NCBI GenBank assembly: GCA_902363665.1
Contig: CABJAW010000019.1
Span: 1 to 64,000, forward strand
DNA length: 64,000 bases
Direction of reading: 5' to 3'
Source of the DNA: Lachnospiraceae bacterium
GTDB lineage: Bacteria; Bacillota; Clostridia; Lachnospirales; Lachnospiraceae
The translations under genes were made by a program, and so were the position numbers. Under the pieces are notes generated by a model. That model saw only the letters and a list, made by a program, of their open reading frames with translations, searched no databases and was not told the origin of the DNA. This document shows, piece after piece, positions 54,813 to 63,700 of the stretch; positions within the stretch are counted from its first letter, which is position 1, and every line of letters starts with the position of its first letter.

Positions 54813-55652
54813 TCACAGCACCACAATCACGCCGCCGTCATTTGCATACATGGACGAAACTCCTGCCGTATCCAGCAAAATGACATCCTTTACTGAAATT
54901 TTTTCCAGGATTGCATTCTTCACCGCTTCGGCACGCTCCGGACAATTACAGTGTGTAATACCAAGGATCTTCTGTTCCGGATCTTCTGCCGCCTCTGCAA
55001 TGTAATCTACCATTTTTACCAGCGCCTTATTCATTCCCCGCGCCTGATCGAGCTGGATGATCGTCCCTTCCGGTGTGGCACCCATAACCGGCTTGATCTT
55101 GAGTGCAGAAGCCACAAATGCCTTGAGGTTGCTCAGACGGCCGTTTTTCCGCAGTGTTTCCAGATTTTCCAGCACAAAATACGTATTCTGTGTATTGATA
55201 TAATTCTCGACGGTTTCAACTACCTCCGAAAACTCCATTCCTTTTTCTTCACATTCCTGAATCTTCTCCGTAATCAATGTTTCTCCTACCGATGCCGACC
55301 GGGAATTGAAAATATGGATCTGAAGCTCCGGACGTTCTTCTAAAACGAGATCTCTTGCAAGCATTGCACTGTTGTAGGAACCGCTCAGTTCTGCGGTAAG
55401 CGTCACACCGTAGGCACGTTTCTCCGCCTTTTCAAATGCTTCCTTATAATAATCCGGAGACGGACATGCGGATTTCGGACAATTCGGACTTTCCGCCACC
55501 TTTCTTAGAAAGTCTGCCTGATCAAAGGTATCATCATCAATAATGATATGATCATCTACCTGCAGCGTAAGCGGTGCCGAAATGACTCTTTCATCTTCCT
55601 TCATTTTCGCAGTACACTCACCGCAGCTGTCCATTACAATTACGTACTCCAT
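54813..55652 (-). CDS. DegV family fatty-acid-binding protein
   Basis: 279 residues, typical of DegV. Fatty-acid binding TLTAELSGSYNSA, an N-terminal VIVMDSCGE start, and the C-terminal GVSSMYANDGGVIV. Such FakB-like proteins present fatty acids to a fatty acid kinase (FakA), not seen here. The ATG follows GGGAGG. Confidence 0.93.
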   Translation of the reverse strand: MEYVIVMDSCGECTAKMKEDERVISAPLTLQVDDHIIIDDDTFDQADFLRKVAESPNCPKSACPSPDYYKEAFEKAEKRAYGVTLTAELSGSYNSAMLARDLVLEERPELQIHIFNSRSASVGETLITEKIQECEEKGMEFSEVVETVENYINTQNTYFVLENLETLRKNGRLSNLKAFVASALKIKPVMGATPEGTIIQLDQARGMNKALVKMVDYIAEAAEDPEQKILGITHCNCPERAEAVKNAILEKISVKDVILLDTAGVSSMYANDGGVIVVL

Positions 55653-55845
55653 ATCTATTGCCTCCCGAAACTTTTAGTTGGTGTTTTTGAAATCTTATAA
55701 TCTGGTTTTTAATACTACATTATAATAACATAAGAGTATTCTCTTGAAAAGAGGAAAATCACACTTTTCAATTTTTTTATGGTTTTCCAGATGACAGTGC
55801 GCTATAATATACGGAACGAGTTTTATTATGGAAAGGAGGTCTACT

Positions 55846-56349
55846 TTGCAGTCCTATCAGATTCAAGACTTGAAAGACTTTATGAAAAAGCTGCTGCTTA
55901 CCGAAACCTTTGATGCTTTCCTTTTATCGGAAGCCTCCGTCACAACGTACGCAGCCTTCCATCTCGACGGATCCATTCACCCGGATTATTTCAGTACTGA
56001 CGAAGCAGAAACGCTTACCACAGAACAATGTGGCTACGTTTTGTGGAAACGCGTCCGCCCACTCTTTTTTGAGCTGATGAAAGGAAAAAATACACCACTC
56101 TCCTTTCAGATCGTATTCCGGCTGGCCCAGTACAACGTAGAATCCCTGCTTCGGCAGTCCGGACTTTCTTATCGCCCGGAAGACGTGGATGGGTTGTTCC
56201 TTACTTTGCGGTACGACGGCACACAGCTTTCCTGTATCAGTGGAAGCTCTCTTCGCATCTTTACGCTGGATCATTCCCTCGATCACGCCTGGGATGCAAT
56301 GCTTGAAAAGTTTTTTCACAAAAAAGAAATTGTTGTTAGCACTCGCTGA
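55846..56349 (+). CDS. DUF5721-like protein
   Basis: 167 residues from the TTG at 55846, because AAAGGAGG lies seven bases before it and the upstream ATG at 55828 would place that ribosome site inside its own codons. Soluble alpha/beta protein with the pattern QDLKDFMKKLLLTETFDAFLL-like start (first ten residues QSYQIQDLKD) and a central RPLFFELMKGK...FQIVFRL. Its last codons contain the CIRCE operator of htpG. Promoter-like TATAAT at 55803-55808. Known only as a Lachnospiraceae family; function unknown. Confidence 0.8.
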   Translation: MQSYQIQDLKDFMKKLLLTETFDAFLLSEASVTTYAAFHLDGSIHPDYFSTDEAETLTTEQCGYVLWKRVRPLFFELMKGKNTPLSFQIVFRLAQYNVESLLRQSGLSYRPEDVDGLFLTLRYDGTQLSCISGSSLRIFTLDHSLDHAWDAMLEKFFHKKEIVVSTR

Positions 56350-56362
56350 AAATGAGTGCTAA
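56336..56362 (+). promoter_or_regulatory. CIRCE operator (HrcA site) of htpG
   Basis: Perfect TTAGCACTC-N9-GAGTGCTAA, eight bases before the -35 of the htpG promoter and overlapping the last codons and stop of the preceding gene. CIRCE binds the HrcA repressor and is relieved by heat. Confidence 0.95.
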
Positions 56363-56369
56363 TTTCTTC

Positions 56370-56398
56370 TTGACTTTTTGTTCTATCAGTATTATCAT
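56370..56398 (+). promoter_or_regulatory. htpG promoter
   Basis: TTGACT, 17-bp spacer, TATCAT, with the CIRCE operator directly upstream. The leader to the ATG is about 115 bases. Confidence 0.8.
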
Positions 56399-56521
56399 AC
56401 AGATCAGAGTCAGTAAACGATCAAAAAATACCGGAATGCGCAAGGCAGATACAATGCTTTCCGGCAGGCCGGTTTCACCCTGTATGAAAAACTGAAACAT
56501 ATAAAAAGGAGTTGTTACAAT

Positions 56522-58609
56522 ATGAGTAAAAGAACAGGAAGTCTTTCCATCAACAGTGAAAACATTTTTCCTATTATCAAAAAATGGCTGTATTCCGACC
56601 ATGACATCTTTGTCCGTGAAGTAATTTCCAACGGCTGCGATGCGATCACAAAGCTTGCAAAGCTTGAGATGATGGGCGAATACGAATACCCGGAGGATTA
56701 CAAAAAGAAAATTGAAGTCGTTGTCAATCCGGACGAAAAAACACTGAAATTCATCGATAACGGACTTGGTATGACAGCTGCAGAGGTCGAGGAATACATC
56801 ACACAGATCGCTTTTTCCGGAGCAACTGATTTTCTGAACAAATACAAAGACAAGACAACAAAGGACGAGATCATCGGTCACTTCGGTCTCGGTTTTTATT
56901 CTGTATTTATGGTAGCCGACGAAGTTCACATCGATACCCTCTCCTGGCAGAAAGATGCAAAGCCGGTACACTGGGAGTGCGACGGCGGCACAGAATATTC
57001 AATCGACGAAGGGAACCGCACGGAGGTCGGTACAGAAATCACGCTCTTCCTTTCCGATGACTGCCTGGAATTTGCAAATGAATACCGGATGCGCGAGATC
57101 ATCAGTAAATACTGCTCTTTCATGCCGGTAGAGATTTTCCTTTCCAAAGCTAATGCGGAGCAGGAATATGAAACAATCGATGAATCCGAGCTGCGCGACG
57201 ATGATGTAATCGTGGAGCGCATCCATGAGGACGCAAAGACCGAGGAAAAAGAAAATGAAAACGGTGAAAAGGAAGTCGTTGAGGTATCTCCGGCCCGCGA
57301 CCGTGTCAAGATCAACAAGCGTCCGGTATCTTTAAGCGATCCGAATCCGCTGTGGACAAAACAGCCAAAAGACTGCACGGATGAAGAGTACAAAGAATTC
57401 TACCGCAAAGTATTCATGGATTACAAAGAGCCTCTGTTCTGGATCCATCTGAACATGGACTATCCGTTCAACTTAAAGGGTATCCTGTACTTCCCGAAGA
57501 TCAACACAGAGTATGATTCTATTGAAGGCACAATCAAGCTCTACAACAATCAGGTCTTTATCGCAGACAATATTAAAGAAGTCATTCCGGAATTCCTGAT
57601 GCTCTTAAAGGGCGTGATCGACTGCCCGGACCTTCCGCTGAATGTATCGAGAAGTGCGCTGCAGAACGACGGTTTTGTCAGGAAGATTTCTGACTATATC
57701 ACAAAGAAGGTTGCCGACAAACTGACCGGTATGTGCAAGACCGACCGCGAGTCCTATGAGAAATATTGGGATGACATCAGCCCGTTCATCAAATTCGGCT
57801 GCATCAAGGATCATAAATTCGGCGAAAAGATGGGCGATTACATTCTTTACAAGGATATCAACGGCAAATACCTGACCATTTCGGATCTGGCTGCAAAGAA
57901 AGACGATACTGATGCCGAAAATAATGCCGGGGAAAACGCAGCTGAAGCTGCTAAAAACAGTGATGCCACTGATACGACTGATTCTGAAGAGAAAAAGGAG
58001 CCGGAAAAAACAACCATTTACTATGTAACGGATGAAATACAGCAGAGCCAGTACATCAATATGTTCCGCGAGGCAGGACTCGATGCTGTCATCCTCAAGC
58101 ACAACATCGACTCCGCATTTATCACACATATGGAGCAGCTGCGCGATGACCTGAAATTCCAGCGTATTGATGCAGATGTCACCGACACCTTCAAGGAAGA
58201 GACTGATGAAGATGCGCTCAAAGAAACCGCCGATACCCTGACAGAAGTCTTCCGTAAAGCACTCGGCAAAGATAAATTGACTGTCAAAGTCGAAAAACTG
58301 AAAAATGCAAACGTTTCCTCTATGATGACGCTCTCTGAGGAAAACCGCAGAATGCAGGAAATGATGAAGATGTACGGCATGTACGGTATGGATCCGTCCA
58401 TGTTCGGAAATGAAGAAACACTTGTGCTCAATGCAAACAACAAGCTGGTACAGTACGTTGCAGCACACAAAGACAGTGAACATGTTCCGATGATCTGTGA
58501 GCAGCTTTACGATCTGGCAATGCTTGCACACAAGACCTTAAATCCGGACGAAATGACGAAATTCATTGCAAGAAGCAATGAGATTCTGATGCTGTTGGCA
58601 ATGTCATAA
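56522..58609 (+). CDS. htpG: Hsp90-family molecular chaperone HtpG
   Basis: 695 residues, longer than E. coli HtpG (624). N-terminal ATPase (1-220) with ISNGCDAITKL, DNGLGMT and GHFGLGFYSVF; a middle domain with WIHLNMDYPFNLKGIL and RSALQNDGFV; and a C-terminal dimer domain. Two charged stretches are added: a linker at about 232-252 (EKENENGEKE) and a segment at about 459-497 rich in Asp, Asn, Ala, Glu and Lys. The stop codon lies inside a family C repeat. It is under CIRCE/HrcA control. A terminator lies at 58710-58747. Confidence 0.97.
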   Translation: MSKRTGSLSINSENIFPIIKKWLYSDHDIFVREVISNGCDAITKLAKLEMMGEYEYPEDYKKKIEVVVNPDEKTLKFIDNGLGMTAAEVEEYITQIAFSGATDFLNKYKDKTTKDEIIGHFGLGFYSVFMVADEVHIDTLSWQKDAKPVHWECDGGTEYSIDEGNRTEVGTEITLFLSDDCLEFANEYRMREIISKYCSFMPVEIFLSKANAEQEYETIDESELRDDDVIVERIHEDAKTEEKENENGEKEVVEVSPARDRVKINKRPVSLSDPNPLWTKQPKDCTDEEYKEFYRKVFMDYKEPLFWIHLNMDYPFNLKGILYFPKINTEYDSIEGTIKLYNNQVFIADNIKEVIPEFLMLLKGVIDCPDLPLNVSRSALQNDGFVRKISDYITKKVADKLTGMCKTDRESYEKYWDDISPFIKFGCIKDHKFGEKMGDYILYKDINGKYLTISDLAAKKDDTDAENNAGENAAEAAKNSDATDTTDSEEKKEPEKTTIYYVTDEIQQSQYINMFREAGLDAVILKHNIDSAFITHMEQLRDDLKFQRIDADVTDTFKEETDEDALKETADTLTEVFRKALGKDKLTVKVEKLKNANVSSMMTLSEENRRMQEMMKMYGMYGMDPSMFGNEETLVLNANNKLVQYVAAHKDSEHVPMICEQLYDLAMLAHKTLNPDEMTKFIARSNEILMLLAMS

Positions 58610-58642
58610 GGAGGACTCCGCCTGCGGGAGGATCCCTTATGA
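58604..58642. repeat. Family C hairpin repeat over the htpG stop codon
   Basis: TCATAAGGAGGACTCCGCCT and CGGGAGGATCCCTTATGA pair to a hairpin with the stop TAA (58607-58609) inside the left arm, so it forms the start of the 3' untranslated region. Confidence 0.8.
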
Positions 58643-58709
58643 TCCCGCGTCCGCTACCGAAATCTTACGCATATCAGGATCAGCGAAAACACACAATTAT
58701 CGTCTGCAA

Positions 58710-58747
58710 AACGGGCAGAGCTACCACGCTCCGCCCGTTTTTTCTGT
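58710..58747 (+). terminator. htpG terminator
   Basis: AACGGGCAGAGC / GCTCCGCCCGTT stem followed by TTTTT, about 100 bp after the stop. A trace of a family B repeat (TGTTTGAAAAATG) follows at 58789. Confidence 0.85.
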
Positions 58748-58834
58748 CTTGACAAACGGCCTTAAAATGCTTATTCTGACATAGAACGTGTTTGAAAAAT
58801 GGTATCGTTTACTTTCTTTTAATCAGGAGGCAAT

Positions 58835-59587
58835 ATGACCAGGCAATCTCATTTTTCCGGCATCTCCGGAAGTACCCTGAAACTGATCGCAGTCTTTTCG
58901 ATGCTGGTCGATCACACCGGAGCCACCGTGCTGCGCACGCTGTGCCACCTCCCGTCCATCACAGCAGTGCCCGGACGGCAGGCTTTTTTTGTGTCTGCCT
59001 ACAATCTCTCGCGGTCCATCGGGCGGATTGCGTTTCCGATTTTCTGTTTTCTTTTGGTGGAAGGATTCCTGCACACACGAAGTGCCGCAAAATATGCGTT
59101 CCGAATGCTGCTCTTTGCTGTGGTCTCCGAGATTCCATTTGATCTCGCACTTAAGGGTGCATGGTATTATCCTGAAAAACAAAATGTCTATGTCACTCTT
59201 CTGATCGGACTGCTGGTTTTGATCGGGTTTCGTCTGGCCGAACAGTTCTTTTCCGGGAGCATGCCAAAAAAGCTCCTGCGCTTTCTTTTGTACATTCTGA
59301 TTTTAAGCGCAGGCATGCAGCTGTCGATCCTGCTCAACACCGATTATAATTTCAAGGGCATCTTCCTGATCGCTATTTTGTATCTGATGAGACAGTCCAC
59401 CACCGTACAATGCATCGGCGGCGCATGTTCCGTTGCCTGGGAACTGCCCGCACCGGCCGCTTTTCTTCCAATCTGGCTTTACAACGGCACCCGCGGATTG
59501 AAAATGAAATACTTTTTCTACTTGTTTTACCCGGTGCATCTCCTGCTCTTATATCTGCTGAACACAGTAGTTGCTGCACATGGGTGA
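58835..59587 (+). CDS. TraX-family membrane protein
   Basis: 250 residues from the ATG behind AGGAGG. About seven or eight hydrophobic segments; family start GSTLKLIAVFSMLVDHTGA (Lys-Asp-His pattern) and RIAFPIFCFLLVEGFLHTRS, ending FYLFYPVHLLLLY. TraX acetylates pilin in F plasmids, but chromosomal Firmicute members are a wider acyltransferase-like group of unknown target. It is followed by a family C hairpin and the DUF4317 gene. Confidence 0.92.
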   Translation: MTRQSHFSGISGSTLKLIAVFSMLVDHTGATVLRTLCHLPSITAVPGRQAFFVSAYNLSRSIGRIAFPIFCFLLVEGFLHTRSAAKYAFRMLLFAVVSEIPFDLALKGAWYYPEKQNVYVTLLIGLLVLIGFRLAEQFFSGSMPKKLLRFLLYILILSAGMQLSILLNTDYNFKGIFLIAILYLMRQSTTVQCIGGACSVAWELPAPAAFLPIWLYNGTRGLKMKYFFYLFYPVHLLLLYLLNTVVAAHG

Positions 59588-59605
59588 ACCGGCTCGCAGA
59601 GCTGC

Positions 59606-59645
59606 TTATAAGGGATCCCCCACTGCGTGGGTCCCGTCTTATAAC
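59606..59645. repeat. Family C hairpin repeat
   Basis: TTATAAGGGATCCCCCACTG and CGTGGGTCCCGTCTTATAA pair, in the 75-bp gap between the TraX-like and DUF4317 genes. Confidence 0.75.
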
Positions 59646-59662
59646 ATAGGAGTAAATTATTT

Positions 59663-60838
59663 ATGAATAAAAAGGAAATTTCTGAAATCAAACGTCTCTT
59701 CACGCCGGACCGCTGTCCGCTCACACGGATCTGCGGCTGCTACGTCGACGCGGAGAAGAACAAAAAATCGCTGATGAAAGAGGCATTTCTCTCAATCTCT
59801 GAGGAAGAAATGTTTAAATATTTTGATATCTTCAAGAAAACGCTTTCCGGCACCGTTGGAAAAAACCTGCTGGATATGGAGTTTCCGCTGGCGCAGGAGG
59901 CGGGCGGCGGCACGCAGGAATATCTGATGAAGCTGCGGGCCAGCGAATTAAAAGACGACGCACTGCTCGATGAATTTTACGACAAAGTTATCGAGACCTT
60001 TGTTTATCCTGAAAACTATTACATTATTCTTGTACACGGCGCATATGACATTCCCAAAAAAGGAACCGACAATCTGGAGCAGTTTGATGCCTCCGAATAT
60101 GTCTATGATTTTATGCTCTGTGCAATCTGCCCGGTCAGGCTGACAAAACCAGGTCTTTGCTACAACGAAGAGACAAACGCTATCGAGGAACGCATCCGCG
60201 ACTGGTTTGTAGAGCCGCCGATTACCGGTTTTCTGTTTCCGGCTTTCACCGACCGCAACACGGATATCCACAGCATCCTCTATTATTCCAAAAATCCAGA
60301 TGAGCTGAATCCGGACTTTGCCCATCTGCTGCTCGGCTGCGAGCTTCCAATGACGGCCTCCTCTCAGAAGGAAACGTTCAATGCACTCGTCGCGGATACC
60401 CTGCTGACCGACTGTACGTTTGAAACAGTCAAGACGATCAACGAAACTTTAAATACGCTTCTGGAAGAACGCAAGGACGATCCGGAACCGATTATGCTCG
60501 AAAAGGACGATGTAAAACGCCTGCTCTATGACAACGGCGCTTCTGACGAAGTCCTCGAACATTTTGATGAACAGTACGAGCAGACCGCCGGTGATCTCCA
60601 CGCCCCGCTTCTCGTCACAAACGTCGTCAGCACAAGAAAATTTGAGATCAAAACGCCCGATATCGTCATTCAGGTCAGACCGGACCGCGCCGATCTGATT
60701 GAGACGCGCATCATAAACGGACGACCCTACTTTCTGATTCCGGCCGATGATTCTGTAGAAGTAAACGGAATTCCGGTGCGGCCGCAGGGAGTATCGGACA
60801 CAGAAGCGGAAGGGAACGAATCGAACACAGATCTTTAA
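59663..60838 (+). CDS. DUF4317 family protein
   Basis: 391 residues, soluble; family start NKKEISEIKRLFTPDRCPL then RICGCYVDAEK. No catalytic motif seen. The family is typical of Clostridia, especially Lachnospiraceae, without known function. GGAG upstream of the ATG is weak but correctly placed. The next gene (GH3) starts 13 bp after the stop, behind a strong AAAGGAGG within the gap. Confidence 0.92.
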   Translation: MNKKEISEIKRLFTPDRCPLTRICGCYVDAEKNKKSLMKEAFLSISEEEMFKYFDIFKKTLSGTVGKNLLDMEFPLAQEAGGGTQEYLMKLRASELKDDALLDEFYDKVIETFVYPENYYIILVHGAYDIPKKGTDNLEQFDASEYVYDFMLCAICPVRLTKPGLCYNEETNAIEERIRDWFVEPPITGFLFPAFTDRNTDIHSILYYSKNPDELNPDFAHLLLGCELPMTASSQKETFNALVADTLLTDCTFETVKTINETLNTLLEERKDDPEPIMLEKDDVKRLLYDNGASDEVLEHFDEQYEQTAGDLHAPLLVTNVVSTRKFEIKTPDIVIQVRPDRADLIETRIINGRPYFLIPADDSVEVNGIPVRPQGVSDTEAEGNESNTDL

Positions 60839-60851
60839 AGGAGGTTTTTTT

Positions 60852-63641
60852 ATGACACAGATACTTGACTGGAATAAATACAGCCAGACAGCCAGAATGG
60901 CCGCTGCAGAGGGCTGCGTCCTGCTTCGCAACGAAAATCACGCACTTCCACTTCGGGCCGGTGAGACCGTGTCCGTTTTCGGACGCATTCAGCTCGATTA
61001 CTACAAAAGCGGTACCGGTTCGGGCGGCATGGTAAACGTTCCATACGTTCATTCTATCCTCGACGGTCTTCGTCTGCATGATGAAATTTCTCTCTATGAA
61101 CCTCTGCTACAGCTCTACAAAGTCTGGACAGACGAACATCCATTTGACCACGGAAAAGGCTGGGGTACGGAGCCATGGTGCCAGGAAGAGATGCTCCTCT
61201 CAGATGAAATCGTTGCAGATGCCGCTGCGCACAGCGATGCCGCCATCATTATCCTTGGCCGCACCGCTGGTGAAGATCAGGACAACTCTCTGACTCCAGG
61301 CAGCTACCTCCTCACCGATCTGGAAAAACAGCTGCTGCGTGCGGTCTGTGCCGCTTTCTCCCGCACCATCGTTGTCTTAAACGTCGGAAATATCATTGAT
61401 ATGAGCTGGGTAGCCGAATACCGGCCATCCGCCGTTCTTTATGCATGGCAGGGCGGTATGGAGGGCGGATACGGTACAGCGGATGTACTGTGCGGTACCT
61501 CGGATGCCTGCGGACGACTCGCCGATACGATCGCCGTTTCCTATGAGGATTACCCGTCGAGCAGCAATTTTGGCTCTTCCACGGAAAATATCTATCAGGA
61601 AGATATCTACGTCGGATACCGCTATTTTGAAACCTTTGCAAAAGAAAAAGTCCTCTATCCATTCGGATTCGGACTCTCCTATACTTCTTTTGCGACGGAA
61701 TCCTCACTCCTGCCTGCTTCCGGCAAAATCTGCACTCCGAATGAGCTTCCTTCCTCATTTGAAATCCGGACCACAGTGACCAACACCGGAAGCCGCAGCG
61801 GAAAAGAAATCGTCCAGATTTATATCGAAGCCCCCCAGGGAGCACTTGGCAAACCACTGCGCCAGCTGTGCGGATTTGCAAAAACAAAGGAACTGGCCCC
61901 GAATGAACAGGACCTGCTCTCCATCTCCGTAATACCATACAGCTTTGCTTCTTATGATGACAGCGGAGCAAGCGGATATCCGCATTGTTACGTGCTTGAA
62001 GCAGGTACTTATCATTTCTATGCCGGAGCAAATGTCCGTGACGCAGTTCCGGTCGGGTCGTTTTCTCTTACAGAAACGAAAGTGCTCGAAAAACTCTCAC
62101 AGGCAATGGCACCGATCCATCCATTTACACGCCTGCATCCAAAGCAAAATCCGGACGGCACCTTCTCCACGGCCTTCGAAAACGCACCGCTTCGTGCCGT
62201 AAGCCCTGCCCAAAAACGGAAAAACGCGCTTCCAGACTGCCTGCCGTACACGGGCGACCGCGGTTTAAAGCTGGCAGATGTCAAAAACGGAAACTGTACG
62301 CTTCCGGAATTTCTCGCACAGCTTTCCGATGCAGATCTGTGTCATTTTATGCACGGTGAGGGCATGTGCAGCCCGAAAGTAACGCCCGGCACTGCTGCTG
62401 CATTTGGCGGCGTTACCGACGCTCTGCAGCACTTCGGTATTCCGGTCGGCTGCTGTTCGGATGGTCCGTCCGGTATCCGTATGGACTGCGGCGCATCGGC
62501 GTTCAGCCTTCCAAACGGCACTCTGCTTGCCTGCACCTTCAATCTCCCGCTCGTTCGCTCTTTGTTTGAGTTTGAGGGACTGGAACTGCGCAGCAACCAC
62601 ATTGATGCGCTGCTCGGGCCAGGCATCAATATCCACCGCAATCCATTAAACGGCCGAAACTTTGAGTACCACTCAGAAGATCCGTTCCTGACCGGAAAGC
62701 TGGCTCAGGCACAGGCTGAAGGCATGGACCACTCCGGTGCCACCGGTACTTTAAAGCATTTCTGCGCAAACAATCAGGAGCATGCAAGACACTCGGCAAA
62801 CGGCGTGATCTCCGAGCGTGCTCTCCGCGAAATTTATCTGAAACCGTTCGAGCTGTGTATCAAAGACGGACACATCCGTTCCGTCATGACAACGTACGGT
62901 CCGGTAAATGGACAGTGGACTGCCGGAAGCTACGATCTCAATACAACAATCCTGCGCAGGGAATGGGGCTTTTCCGGTATGGTCATGACTGACTGGTGGG
63001 CAAAGATCAACAATGAGGGAGAACCGGCTGATACCACCAATCTTGCTGCCATGGTCCGTGCTCAGAATGATGTCTTCATGGTAACACCGGATGCTGCTAC
63101 GTATGAAGACAATCTGGCACAGTCACTTACAGACGGCACCCTTACCAGAGGGGAACTCATCCGAAATGCTGCAAATATCTGCACTTTCCTTCTCTCCTCT
63201 CCGGCACTGGAGCGTCTCATGGGTACGTTCCGGCCAGTAGAAGAGGCCAATCGTCCAAAAGACCTGACCAGCGCCGTTTCCGGAGATATGAAACAGTTTG
63301 ATGTCACCACAGATACCACCATTTCGCTTGAGGAATATGCAACCGATGCCGGAAGTGCTTTCCTGCTTGCCTTTACTTTTGAAGAAGAAGGCATATATGA
63401 GTTTGCACTGACCGCCTCCACCGAGTTTTCTGAGCATGCTCAGATGGCTGTAACCTTAAGTCTGGATGGTACTGTGCTCCACACCTGTTCCTACCACGGT
63501 GGCAGCAATACACCGGTTACGATTGCCCACGAAAAAGACGTTCGCGGTACAACGCACTACCTCAAAGTATTCTTCTCCCACTCCGGTCTGAAGCTGCACA
63601 GCCTGCGCATGCATAAGACCGGCGAGGTACCGATGATATAA
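60852..63641 (+). CDS. Circularly permuted glycoside hydrolase family 3 beta-glycosidase
   Basis: 929 residues. Domain order is reversed compared with classic GH3: the C-type alpha/beta domain (about 15-270, ending YPFGFGLSYTSF) and fibronectin III-like domain (about 290-400) come first, followed by the N-type TIM barrel (about 480-790) with KHFCANNQEH, DGPSGIR and the probable nucleophile Asp714 in VMTDWW. Glu141 in GEDQDN is a candidate acid/base. A further beta domain (about 800-929) closes the protein. No signal peptide: cytoplasmic. Classical targets are beta-glucosides; this permutation is known in Ruminococcus and clostridial beta-glucosidases. Substrate not fixed. Confidence 0.93.
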   Translation: MTQILDWNKYSQTARMAAAEGCVLLRNENHALPLRAGETVSVFGRIQLDYYKSGTGSGGMVNVPYVHSILDGLRLHDEISLYEPLLQLYKVWTDEHPFDHGKGWGTEPWCQEEMLLSDEIVADAAAHSDAAIIILGRTAGEDQDNSLTPGSYLLTDLEKQLLRAVCAAFSRTIVVLNVGNIIDMSWVAEYRPSAVLYAWQGGMEGGYGTADVLCGTSDACGRLADTIAVSYEDYPSSSNFGSSTENIYQEDIYVGYRYFETFAKEKVLYPFGFGLSYTSFATESSLLPASGKICTPNELPSSFEIRTTVTNTGSRSGKEIVQIYIEAPQGALGKPLRQLCGFAKTKELAPNEQDLLSISVIPYSFASYDDSGASGYPHCYVLEAGTYHFYAGANVRDAVPVGSFSLTETKVLEKLSQAMAPIHPFTRLHPKQNPDGTFSTAFENAPLRAVSPAQKRKNALPDCLPYTGDRGLKLADVKNGNCTLPEFLAQLSDADLCHFMHGEGMCSPKVTPGTAAAFGGVTDALQHFGIPVGCCSDGPSGIRMDCGASAFSLPNGTLLACTFNLPLVRSLFEFEGLELRSNHIDALLGPGINIHRNPLNGRNFEYHSEDPFLTGKLAQAQAEGMDHSGATGTLKHFCANNQEHARHSANGVISERALREIYLKPFELCIKDGHIRSVMTTYGPVNGQWTAGSYDLNTTILRREWGFSGMVMTDWWAKINNEGEPADTTNLAAMVRAQNDVFMVTPDAATYEDNLAQSLTDGTLTRGELIRNAANICTFLLSSPALERLMGTFRPVEEANRPKDLTSAVSGDMKQFDVTTDTTISLEEYATDAGSAFLLAFTFEEEGIYEFALTASTEFSEHAQMAVTLSLDGTVLHTCSYHGGSNTPVTIAHEKDVRGTTHYLKVFFSHSGLKLHSLRMHKTGEVPMI

Positions 63642-63700
63642 ATGGAATGAAGACACATTTTATAAACAAACGGCGCCGATGGGACTGTAAACATTTTCCA

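Noticed and set aside
57605..58531. A 308-codon open frame antisense to htpG
   Set aside because: Composition is that of a mirror frame of a GC3-rich gene, it has no ribosome site, and htpG is certain.
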